A DNA stretch of 64,000 nt from Sabellastarte sp. h YS-2021 (taxonomy: Eukaryota > Annelida > Polychaeta > Sabellida > Sabellidae), in assembly GCA_964017235.1 (NCBI GenBank), contig OZ024938.1, positions 13,259,454 to 13,323,453 on the forward strand, given 5' to 3'. The translations under genes and the position numbers were made by a program. The notes under the pieces are model-generated. The model was not told the DNA's origin and made no database searches. It worked only from the letters and a program-made list of their open reading frames with translations. This document shows, in pieces, positions 42,431 to 52,969 of the stretch (positions are counted from its first letter, which is position 1; each line of letters opens with the position of its first letter).

Positions 42431-43708
42431 AGGGCTGCAGGGTAAAAATTGTTTTTGATAATGTGACCTCGACAAAGGTAAAATTTATGCCTGTTTTCAC
42501 ACACCGATAGATTCTAACTACCATAAATCATTATAATAAGCCTTATATTAAGAGAGATACTCAACTTACAAAATACTGCAGCAGCAGCATAGCCTGTCTG
42601 AAAACGGGGAATGAAACCAATAAGTGTCCCCTTTTCATAGAACGATTAATTATTAAATTAAGTGCATTTTAATGACATATACTGCTCAACTACTTTTGAT
42701 GTTCTGTGTTATGGCAAATATTCAGAGCTATAGCTTCACCAATAGCTACTTTGACATTTAGCTACTGAGCAAATCATTTGTAACTACAACTCTATTGAAT
42801 TTAGAGCATTTTGGTGAAATATGTTGTTCACCTACATTTTGATATACTGTGTCATGGCCAACTGTCAGATCTGTAACTCCATAGCTGACTGTTTAATAGC
42901 TGATGTGATAGTTGACCACTGAATGAATCACTTATAACTGTAAAAGTATTTAATTAAGATCATTTCACCAATTAGTCTGTGTCCTCCAAATTTTGAGTAA
43001 CTAAGTGCATTGCTTAGAACTCCAAAATGGCTGATTTGGAGCATTTCATTAAAATATGTTGTTCAGTTATTTTCTCTGTTCAAACAGGATCATCAATTTT
43101 TGAGGTCTATCTCAAAAGCAGAGCAATAGCCATTTAGTTTTAAAAAGGGAGTGAAATGAGCGAATGTTTTTGGTTTTAGGTTTTACCCCTACTTAAACAG
43201 GGTTAACATTTCAAAAGCCCTAATTATCTCATTAATATTAGGTCAAAGGGTTTGGCATAAAAAAAAGATATATTGGGTGCATCACCCATCATTTTCAAAA
43301 TGGCTGGATTTTCTAAATGTAAGGTAACACCATGTCTAGTCTAAGGTTACACCATGTCTTGGAATACACTGCGTCGAGATGCAATCTCTAGTTAATCAAT
43401 TGGTATTATTGACAGCTCATACAATATATTGCAAGGTTTAATTTGTTGGAATGAACTGCTTGCCAAGCAGTTGCCATCAACACAGTCAGTATTGCAAGTG
43501 CAATTTATTTCAAAAGATGCTACTCATTGCGTCCCCACTGAAAGTGCAATTATGACCTCAGATTTTCTCATTGAATATTACATTGCAAATGTAAAGCTTA
43601 AATTTATAATTACGGTATTTAATTTCATTGCAATAACTGAATAGTATTTATCCCTTATTTATAATATATATTTTTATGACAAAATTGTCAAATGACATGT
43701 ACTTCAAT

Positions 43709-44645
43709 TAGAGATGGGTCAGTATCAAAAATGTGTACATTCGCTATTGCAAAACCTTACTGACTCTGTGTTTTAGTATACCCTAACCAAACATGGACGT
43801 ATCCTGTAAACAACATCGCTATCAAAGTCCCCAAATACAAAAAATGAGATTAGACAAACATGTACAATTTCTTCAGATTTCTGTGTTTTTTCCAATATTT
43901 TAAGCTTTCCTTCCATTATATTTATATATGTGTTGAAAAGTAAGATTTAGGTTATAAAATGTTGTAACCAACACTTGGCACTTCTGCTCAACATATTGCT
44001 ATAAAAGTCTGCAAATGCACAAAAATGTGGGATAAAAGCTAATAATTTCTTCAGAGTTTGGGTATATTCCAAATATTTTAACTCTTCCTACTAGTGCTGT
44101 AACGAGTTGACCGAAACTCGAGTCGTAACTCGGTGGGCGATATTTGGGACCACATCGATTTACGTAATTTAAACTCGAGTTTTTAAGAAATAAATTATGA
44201 TATACTAGTCTTGTTATAAAACCAGCACTTTTACAATTTATCTAGCCATAAAGACAAAAAATTCAATGAGCAATGGCCGTTTTTTTATTTTATTTCCTTA
44301 TTTACGTGGATGTTCCATAATGTGCTCATACATATCTGTACAATTTAACCGGCAACAGAATATATTTCCTTGCAATAAAATGGTACTAAATATGTCAATG
44401 GCGGATCCCTTGATGACAATATTTGGACATTGTTATTTTATTTATATTTGTGTCATTTACTCGAGTTCAACTCGAGTTCAACTCGCATCTAACAAGCGAG
44501 CGTCGATCTACAGAAATCACTGTTGATTACAGCTCTACTTCCTACCATTATATGTGTTGAGAAGCAAAGTGGCCATTGTAAAATCTCATTACTGTAATTC
44601 AGTAAAATGCTCTCAATACAGAGATACTAGGCCTAACTATCCCTA
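43709..44645. mobile_element. hAT-like element with near-perfect 8-bp target duplication, interrupted
   Basis: Left end TAGAGATGGGTCAGTATCAA, right end GGCCTAACTATCCCTA. Flanks ACTTCAAT (43701-43708) and ACTACAAT (44646-44653) match at 7 of 8 bases. The interior matches 10082-10560 and 33310-33600. A second hAT MITE (44092-44537) is inserted in it. No coding capacity seen. Confidence 0.75.
44092..44537. mobile_element. hAT-type MITE nested in another hAT-like element
   Basis: Ends TAGTGCTGTAACGAG and TTACAGCTCTA. Flanks CTTCCTAC at 44084-44091 and 44538-44545 are identical. ACTCGAGT motifs cluster near both ends. 446 bp, non-coding. Confidence 0.92.
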
Positions 44646-45650
44646 ACTACAATTTAAACTTGCATGGAGTATACTGAGCAGCATTTCTCTTTGAAAGTGT
44701 TATATTTTGTCAATTTATCTCTATTATCGGCCTTTTTTAAGCAAACTGGAAATATAAGTAAATGCCCATTCGATAGACTTACAGAAGTATTTATCTTTGA
44801 CCTTTACCAAGAAATGAAAGATGGGTATTCACTGGTAGAAAGCCACTACTGAAGTGATAGGGGTACACCCATGTCGACAGCACTAATGTTGGACTGGTTG
44901 CCATTAATTTGTCCGATTTTTAACGATTTCATGAAAATGTTAAGAAATGCAATAAATTACCTTAATTTATCGGGACAAGGGAAGATTGAGGTACCACTCG
45001 AAACTGACAGAAGATCTCCCCCTCGAACCATGTTTTAACTATGTTTTGACTGAATGTGCCTCTCTCTTCACTTGATCCAATTTATCTTTACCAATGCATA
45101 TTAGAATAGAATAAAATAGAAAAATTTATATAGCGGAAAAAATTGATACAACATCCTCTAATGGGCTCAAAGATCAAAAAGGGAAACTTCAGGGACGTAT
45201 CAGGTCGAGATACAAATTATATATTCGTCACAAAAACCGACGTGGCTAAATATTCTGCGCACAATTTTACCATGGTTTGAGGCAAAAACTTTTCAGGCTT
45301 CACATTTACCAAGTTTTGATGATTACAAGAGGTTTCGCGGTATGGAGGTTTTGTAGTACAACTCACTGGAGGGTTTGAGGTAAACTTTCTTTATTTCTTT
45401 TAAGTTAAGAGTGACACAAAATCTTCATTAATGGACGATTTTGATCATTGAGGTACCATTGTTTTCAGTTTTTTATCGTGGATCTAATGATATGTGATAC
45501 TGATAATGTTAAATTATATTGACATAGGATATTATATTTTGTAGCAACTACATCTAGTTAATTTCACATGGATATACTGATTGCAATTCTTTTGACTAGC
45601 TAGGATTAGGCTTTCTATATTGTCTCTTGTGTGGTAGTAATTAATTGATG

Positions 45651-46122
45651 TACTACCTTGCTACCAATTATCGCCGGCTACCAATTATCGCCACACAGAA
45701 TTCAAATAGATATAACTTCACCAAAATAGCATCCCAAGTCTAGCAAATAAGGTAAAACTATTTCCCAAAGTGAATGGAACAAATACACAACAAAAAGCTT
45801 TCAAAATATTTAACTATTACTGAAATATGAACGTTTTATTTTCTGGTGGCAATAATTGGTACGGCTCAGCTACCCACGTTCGTCGCATACCCATGTTCAT
45901 CACCTGCCTTAAAAACTGAAAAGGACAGGCAATACTGATACTGAAACAAGCAGAACAAGTGCTTATAATGCTGATGTATTACTCTACAAAGAAAGAAAAT
46001 TGCAAATAGGTTTAAATATTGTCAAAAAGCGTAGGTGATGAACTTGGGTGGGCGACAACTTGGGTGGGCGACGAACTTGGGTAGCTGAGCAGTAGCCGGC
46101 GAAAATAGGTAGCAAGGCAGTA
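45651..46122. mobile_element. Inverted-repeat element (TACTACCTTGCTACC ends)
   Basis: Left end TACTACCTTGCTACCAATTA then TCGCCGGCTAC; right end is the inverse GTAGCCGGCGAAAATAGGTA then GCAAGGCAGTA, with few mismatches over 31 bp. Inside, ACTTGGGTGGGCGAC is repeated. 472 bp, non-coding. Confidence 0.85.
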
Positions 46123-46185
46123 TACTATAAGGTGGTAATCCCAATAACTGACTTCAAAGAAGTTAAGGTTTTTGTGTTTATCAAT

Positions 46186-46406
46186 TAGTGGTGGTGAACC
46201 AATTCACGCCCGTGTACCTATTCACGCCCACCCTCAGTTTTCTTGAAGATTTATACATTTTAATACTGAATAGGTTTACCACAACATAGATAATTATAAA
46301 ATTGATCATATACATTGGTAATTTATTGCCCAACAGTAATTCTCTTCAATTAATTAAGGGGTGGGCGTGAATAGGTACACGGGCATGAACTGGTCCACCA
46401 CCACTA
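46186..46406. mobile_element. Inverted-repeat element (TAGTGGTGGTGAACC ends)
   Basis: Left arm TAGTGGTGGTGAACCAATTC (through ACGCCCGTGTACCTATTCAC) and right arm its inverse ending CTGGTCCACCACCACTA, with 47-bp arms and a few mismatches. 221 bp, non-coding. Confidence 0.88.
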
Positions 46407-46647
46407 GTCTGTGGATATTAAATAGATAGGCCCACATTCAAAAGTTAAATAATGAAATAATACATCCTAGGATTTGAGAGATTCAGGCGAAATGTCTCGC
46501 GTTTTTACCGCGAATCTTCCAAATTAATAGCGAAATGACCAATACAGCGAAACCTCTTGACCACGAAACCTCTCGACACCGCTTTGTTGGCGGTTACATA
46601 TTCTTGTCACAATAATGTTGCCCAACATTAGAAACAGGGGTGTACTG

Positions 46648-46876
46648 TACTGCTTCCCTGCATAAGTTGGCCACAGTCATAAGTTGGCCGCCCTCACCAC
46701 AGTTTCACAGGGCTTTAACATGAGTGGCCTACTACACTCTGAAATCATGTATTATTGTTAAACTTATTATATGCAACAGTTTTCATTGGTGTACAATAAC
46801 CTACTTGTCTTTCTGGAGCCCGTAGATGAGCCGCGGCCAACTTATGACTGCGGCCAACTTATGCAGGGTAACAGTA
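46648..46876. mobile_element. Inverted-repeat element (TACTGCTTCCCTGCATAAG ends)
   Basis: Left end TACTGCTTCCCTGCATAAGT then TGGCC; right end inverse GGCCAACTTATGCAGGGTAA then CAGTA. Each arm also carries a second CATAAGTTGGCCGC-like copy. 229 bp, non-coding. Confidence 0.85.
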
Positions 46877-46881
46877 CTGTG

Positions 46882-47281
46882 TACTGCCTGGCGCCATATA
46901 ATGGCACACGCCTCAAATTGGCACAAAACGGAAGTTAAAATATTTAATAACAATGATTTTTTATCGGCCACACTCGCGAATTTCTGCTAACAAATAAGGA
47001 AGTGGAAGTGACGACAAAAATAATTTAAATATCTTCGGCAATTTCCGTATGCAAATTATGCCAATTTGAGGCGCTGATTTCATGTAGAAATTATATTATC
47101 GCCCCTTAAAAACGATTCTAACAGGTTTATTGTTTATATTTGATGTTAATAAAATAGTTTAATAACTTGCGCTTGTGTCAATTCATATTTTAATAAAAAG
47201 AAATCCACGAAACTACACTTAAAACACGCAAAAATAAGGTTTTTGTGTCCAAGTTGTGCCAAGTTACGGCGGGAGGCAGTA
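46882..47281. mobile_element. Inverted-repeat element (TACTGCCTGGCGCC ends)
   Basis: Left end TACTGCCTGGCGCCATATAA then TGGCAC; right end inverse GTGCCAAGTTACGGCGGGAG then GCAGTA. The arms are imperfect over about 26 bp. 400 bp. It begins five bases after the end of the previous element. Confidence 0.75.
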
Positions 47282-47954
47282 GTGCCACCCACATAATCAT
47301 ATGGAGTGACAGGTATGATACGTAGTCTTTAATTTGCTAGAAAATTAACAGGGGATCCATTAACACAGTTTTGGGTAAACCATAAACTCACAATACTTTC
47401 AATGTGACCTGAAAATTTAACAAGTCTTAAAATATAAACTTTTGTGAGATGAACGAGTTTTTTTTTCGGAGGAATTCGACCCTTTCGTGGTTAAAACAAA
47501 TATGGTTGATGTTAAAGTTAGGGAAAAGGATCCCGGAGAAAAATGACGGGCAACCGAAATTGCACAATAAATCGCCTAACTTGTGCCCAGGTCACACATG
47601 TCATTGAAGATTTTTAATGGTGAATATATGCACACAGGAAAAATATTTGAAGTATATGGGAACTTTTTCATTGATCTCCCATTGTCTTCATCCCTAATCA
47701 TCATAACCCCGACCCCCTGCTTCCCCCTACCTGCCAGCAAAACTTCTGTTCAAAGTTATTGCAGGTATTCCTTGTTGTGAAGTTCATCATTTGAATTCAC
47801 AACAGTTGGTAGCTCATTCTTCGATGTAATAAGGCAGTACGTCCTTTGCAACTGTATTTATACAAATTGGTGATTGGTTTTCTTTTAATCTGTACAAATG
47901 CAGACTTATTTATTGTGTGCTTACATCATGCTAAGTACCATATCGGTTATGTTA

Positions 47955-48060
47955 TGACAGGTAGTTGGAAGGGCAGAGGAAACCAGTACATTTCATAGAG
48001 GTTCTGTATTGTAAACTGCTGACCAACAGCAAAGCAACGGCCGCTTTCCCACATCAGGTA
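47955..48060 (-). repeat. SINE-A fragment, inverted
   Basis: GTAGTTGGAAGGGCAGAGGA and CTGCTGACCAACAGCAAAGC then CGGCCGCTTTCCCAC are the inverse of the body of 48941-49177. The tRNA-like head is missing. Confidence 0.75.
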
Positions 48061-48940
48061 AGGCCGATATGCAAATTGTGATCTCAGACTTGGGAGACAA
48101 GTGTGTCGCCACTGCTCCACCATGGTGAATGTAGAAGCAGTTGCAAATAATGGGCGGTTAACCATGAAGTATTTGCAAGGAGGACTCCACATTTAAAGAG
48201 AATTGAAGGATGTTATCATGCCTCTACCACTCACCAAGGAATAAAAAGAAGAAAGTTGACTGATAAAGACTGTACAAACATTGTGATCGAGAGAAATACC
48301 AATGAGATATGATCTAGAACAATCTTCTACAAAGTGTTTGCATGTCACAGCATGTTAAGCATAAAAGATAGGGAAAAGAGGTGTGAATACCATTGCAATT
48401 TTGTTCTATTTAGATACACAATATATGATCTTTGAAAACTTTTATCTTTAAAAGTTTGTCAATTAAAACAAAAATTATGCCTAAGAAACGTGGTATTAGA
48501 AAAAGGAAAAGAAAGCCACAGCATGAAAAACTAGAGCATGAACAACCTCCAACCTTTGAAATCATAGGATGGTAGATTATATCATGGATTTTTTGTGTGT
48601 ATATTAAAATCTGCAAATATATTGTATGTGTAGTTCATCATTGTGTATTGTTTCAAAATTTAACTGTTTAAGTTAAAAATATAAACTAAGCATTTGCTTT
48701 TGTTGCAATGTATGGACAATTGGATCCTAACTTCCTTCCACTGCCTGGACGTGTTTTCCATAGAGTCTTGCTTTCTAAGTACTTATTTGTATGACCCTTT
48801 ACATTAGTAACAGACCTAGTATCAGCAATATTCATAAATGTAAATGCAGAGGGGTTTGTCAAGGAAGTTCTATTCTGTTGACATGTAATCACTTGCTGTT
48901 ATAGGTGGCGATTAAGCGTGCTTCCTCAATTAAATCAATT

Positions 48941-49177
48941 AGGGGCCACGGTGGCAGAGTGGTAACACTCTCGCCTCCCACCTCTGAGGCCGGGGTTCGA
49001 TCCCCGTCGCGGCCTCAAGTGGGAAAGCTGGTAGTTGCTTGCCGTTGGTCGGCAGTTTACAGTACAGAACCCTAACAAACTATATGTACTGGTTTCCTCT
49101 GCCCTTCCAACTACCCGTCGTGATATGACCTGTACAGTGTTGAAAGCAACGTAAAACCCTAAATAAATAAATTAATT
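48941..49177 (+). repeat. Complete tRNA-derived SINE-A with 13-bp target duplication
   Basis: The head GGGGCCACGGTGGCAGAGTG is a tRNA-like 5' half with an A box (TGGCAGAGTGG); the B box is GGTTCGATCCC. The body has CTGGTTTCCTCTGCCCTTCC and GTCGTGATATGACCTGTACA, and the tail is TAAATAAATAAATTAATT. AATTAAATCAATT flanks it at 48928-48940 and 49178-49190. The perfect flanks suggest a young insertion. Confidence 0.88.
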
Positions 49178-49199
49178 AATTAAATCAATTGAATATACT

Positions 49200-49850
49200 G
49201 ATTTAACTTCCTGGGGGAGTTAGATGACCAATGCCAAATCCAACATAAATGAGGATGTTGGGCCCAGAGTGAACTTTGCATTTCAGAAGTAACAAGCTGC
49301 TACAGGGCCCAACAGCAGTAGAACTCTTTGGATGGAGGAGCAGCAAAGACAGCTGGATCAGGGACAACAGTAGCTAGAAATGAGACAGAGGTGGATTAAC
49401 ATCATAGTCAGATGGATTAGCTGCATACACAGGATACACCCATTTAGTAGATACCTCATATTCAGTCTCAGCAACTTGCTGCAGTAATCTAGATGGAAAA
49501 CCAAAAACACCGGAAACATTCACAGCTGACCCTTCATATCCCATGCCTTTATTCGCCTGTGCTAGTGCCACATGTTACTGATAAAATCATTTACAGAAAT
49601 GGGAAGCCTGTAGGTTCCTCAGATTTGAATTTGTTTGATCTCATGCAATGCCACCTTCATGGATATAGCATCTGTGCCTTTGACTCCTATGTGCCCTTGT
49701 CAACCCAGATAAGCGGCAAAACTGCAGCAGTAGCAAGACAAAGTGATGTGACAATGGCAAACGTGTTAAATGTTTTTCTGTTGCATCATAGATGGAAAGT
49801 TTCCAAGGGACTATGTCATCACTGATATCAATGTTCTGTTTATGTATTCT
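49200..49850 (-). pseudogene. Degenerate unrecognised coding-like stretch
   Basis: On the - strand 49571-49380 is open for 64 codons (NVSGVFGFPSRLLQQVAETE; KWVYPVYAANPSDYDVNPPL), then one TAG, then 56 more open codons to about 49205. Upstream, another frame reads FNTFAIVTSLCLATAAVLPL, which is hydrophobic. This may be a decayed copy of a membrane-protein cDNA or chance. I do not recognise it. Confidence 0.25.
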
Positions 49851-50699
49851 ATGATGCTGTAAATATATTTGATTATTTCATGTAATATTGAATATGCAAA
49901 TTTGATTTGTCTTTCACAGTTAAACATATCAGTGACCTTATAAGCAATTGATCTATAATCTGGTAAGCAACTCCACGACTTTTATCAGTGAAAGCACCTT
50001 TTAACTATCAACTGTCCCCCCACAAAGCATTGTTAAACGCAACTGTCTTTGAAAGTTCAATGACCTTAAATTAAAAGTTTTTCAAATACTTAAAGTTCAA
50101 TGGCCTAGCTCAATCAAGGTATTTTAACTAACTACCATGTGATTTAACATTCACTTGTTTGATGACCTTGATCACTAGGAAGTATTCAAGCAAGATCATG
50201 TAATAAGAAATAACAGCAAAAGACAATAGAAACTCATTGTTAGGAAATTACTTTATATATATATTCAATTTCTTTGTATTTTTGTTTCCATAAAGTTTTG
50301 AAATTGACTAGGCATGAAACACTGAATACCATTTCTGGGCTGATGCTTAAATATACCTGGGATTTGTCACTTTTCTCAAAATAACTGTCAAATATTTCAG
50401 TATAATAGCTAGCCCATCATACAAATTATTCAGGAAAAATGCAATTTGAATGGAGAAAGGGGTGAGAATGCACTTTGAGAGAGTTAAATGAACTATTAAA
50501 CAACATTTAATTGCCAGATTATTCCCAGGTCCTTTATTAGATAGTCAGGTTTCTCAAATCTAGGCACTGGAGCAGTAATATTGCAAAAAGATGATAAAGA
50601 TGATACAGGTTAATTACAACCAATTCTGCAAACACACGAGGGTTGTTTAACTGGAGCTGATCCTAACTCACCCTTACTGACCCTAACTGACTCCAAGGT

Positions 50700-52500
50700 T
50701 GGTTGGCTGAGTCGGAAATTAAGGACAAAAATTTTTCAGTGAACAAGGCAACTGGTAAGGACATTTATGATAACCGTCCTTTACATTTAAATCTTCCATA
50801 TTTTGATAACCTTTTACCTGCACTTATTACCTCAGGCACAGTGGGCAGTCTTTTCAAAATTTATAGATCAAGAGCATTTAGGAATGTTCCTGTTGATCCA
50901 GCTAATGTTGTACATCTGGGTATTATGTGGAAAGGCAAGTACTATACAAGAAATTGGCTTTTGGACTAGTGCATAGTACACCTTTTATTAAAAGCCTTTG
51001 ACACACATAAGCCTTCCAATTAACCCTGACAACAGTTTTCTTCGTCTGCCCATCTCTACATTATGGGAATTGTTATTGACATTGATAGCAGAACTTATAA
51101 CATTAAAGCACAAAAGTTGAATGAGATTTTGGTCTTAGAATATGACCAGGTGAGAACTAGAACTCTGATCTCTTCTAGGCTTGATGTTGTACATCTCTCA
51201 TTGTGTCAAGGGGGCAAGAGATTACTTGAATCTCATACTTGCCATCTGTCATAATGTCAACTTAAACAGCATTTTCAGACACTAATTTCCATTATATGAT
51301 TTACTGTGGTTTCTACAAGTTTTTAGAAAATTTAATGAGACTGATGGAGTGTTGATGTCACTCTCACCAAAATAGGGAGTGCATAGGGCTCCAGGGTTTT
51401 TCTCTATCTTGTCCCTCAAGATCTCATGGGTCAAACCAGTATTACCAGGTGGAGATGTACAACATGGTAATAGCCAAGAGCTTCTTAGGTTATTGTATCA
51501 GAGACCTGTGATTATTAGCAGTTAAGTTTAATATTGATTTGAAGGTTCGTCTCATCAATGGTGTCCATAAGAAAGTGCTGGTGCTTTTTTGAAAAGTAAA
51601 TTGAAAATTGAGAAAGAACTACTCACTAGCAAACAACTGCAATGTCTCTTTAATAAAAGGTTTGGGTATATATTTTCTAAGCTTGTGTAACTTAATCCAT
51701 TCATGTATTGCTGTGTTAACATTTATGTACTGGTTTTGTGTATGTTATAAAAATGAATAAAAAAAAAAAAAGAAAGTGCTGGTGCATTGTCATGCCTTTG
51801 CTCTATTGCAGTACCTGTGATGACGCTGCAATCCAGAGATTAAAGGCAGGTGTGCATTCCTATACTTAAAGCAGTTCAACAGACAATTCTAGGTGTTATT
51901 ATATGTGTTGTCCTAAAGCATTGTAAAGTTTGAGGATGCTACTAACATTCTTTTGTTTATTGAATTTTTGGCCTCAAGTGCTCTCGCGCACAGGGTCATT
52001 TAAAATTGTGTTGCTGCACATAAATATGCTTTCAACTGCCATGGTTGGTCTGTAGGGTTTTTTAATAACCCACAACTTTTGTGATTGCTGAAGGAAGACA
52101 ATTACTCCATGAAATCCCTCTCCAAAGGGTTTGTTCACATTTCTACAGATAGGAGAGATCCTGTCCTTGTGTGACTTATTTGAGAGCTCCCTTACATATA
52201 GGACTGCCTTTTTGCTAGGATTTTATTGTCTCCTACAGATATCAAAATGTAATCCCTCTTCTTGCAAAGCCTTTGATAGTTCAAATGTTCTGTAGGTCAG
52301 GTACTACGTATACAGTGGCGTTTGATGATAACACTCCCCTCTCTTCTATTAAAGTGCATTGTCTGTGAGGAAGCAATGCTGTGTGGTCATACATTTCTTC
52401 CTATCCTTTGCATTTTCCCTTGTTCTCCAAAAACTGGCTAATAACATACCATTACTGCTTGCTGGGCACTGGGTGTCATCTCTCCTATTTTATTAATATC
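50700..52500 (+). mobile_element. Tyrosine-recombinase retroelement remnant (DIRS/Ngaro-like)
   Basis: Three short islands occur in the expected order: a reverse-transcriptase piece at about 50860-50970 (FRNVPVDPANVVHLGIMWKG), a following piece at 51063-51240 (MGIVIDIDSRTYNIKAQKLN; VVHLSLCQGGKRLLES), and a recombinase-like piece at about 52080-52480 (KSLSKGFVHISTDRRDPVLV; AFLLGFYCLLQISKCNPSSC). Stops and frameshifts separate them. A poly(A) insertion splits it at 51585-51770. The identification is by motif resemblance only. Confidence 0.5.
51585..51770 (+). mobile_element. Poly(A)-tailed retroposed insertion with 15-bp target duplication
   Basis: AGAAAGTGCTGGTGC occurs at 51570-51584 and again at 51771-51785, directly after GAATAAAAAAAAAAAA. 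The 186-bp insert is a 5'-truncated 3' end of some transcript or LINE; its own identity is not known. Confidence 0.85.
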
Positions 52501-52969
52501 TTGTCAAGCTAGCTTGTAAACATCTTGTAAGTGATAAAGTGTTAGAAGTTAATGAAAGTAGTTGATCCAACTAATGTGACTTTCATCTCATTTTGAGAAG
52601 ATCAGATCTTGCCCATGAGACTTGACACTTGATCTCCATCTTTCCCATTGCACCAACGTCGACTGTGTAATATCATTCTGTGTAAGATATTCCCTAATAT
52701 GGCTATGACACTTACACCACTTGTGACACCAGCAAAGTAGAAGTTGGACTTTGATCCATTGTAGTATCATTCTTGAATGAATCTAAAGCTGAAATCTCAA
52801 ATTCATCAATCCAAGCTTTGCATGACTTTAGCATTAATCAGGAAACATGCAATGGATCTGCGTAACCATGAATGTTTGTGAAGGTACCTTGGTACCTACT
52901 ACTGATCACCTAGAAGTTAAAATCTGAATCCACAAGATTCCAAGGGAAGCCTTATGCTCTTATATAAAA

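Larger units (their letters stand above)
40656..48940. other. Intergenic, repeat-rich, no host gene found
   Basis: Holds a composite repeat with an AGGTCA-rich array (40840-42430), degenerate duplications near 42660-43120 (CTGTGTCATGGCCAACTGTC-like phrases), nested hAT-like elements (43709-44645), four inverted-repeat elements (45651-47281) and a SINE-A fragment (47955-48060). 44900-45640 and 48060-48930 show nothing recognisable. Confidence 0.5.

Noticed and set aside
48942..49014. A tRNA gene
   Set aside because: The tRNA-like head has A and B boxes but is followed directly by a SINE body and AT-rich tail with target duplications, so it is a SINE head and not a functional tRNA gene.
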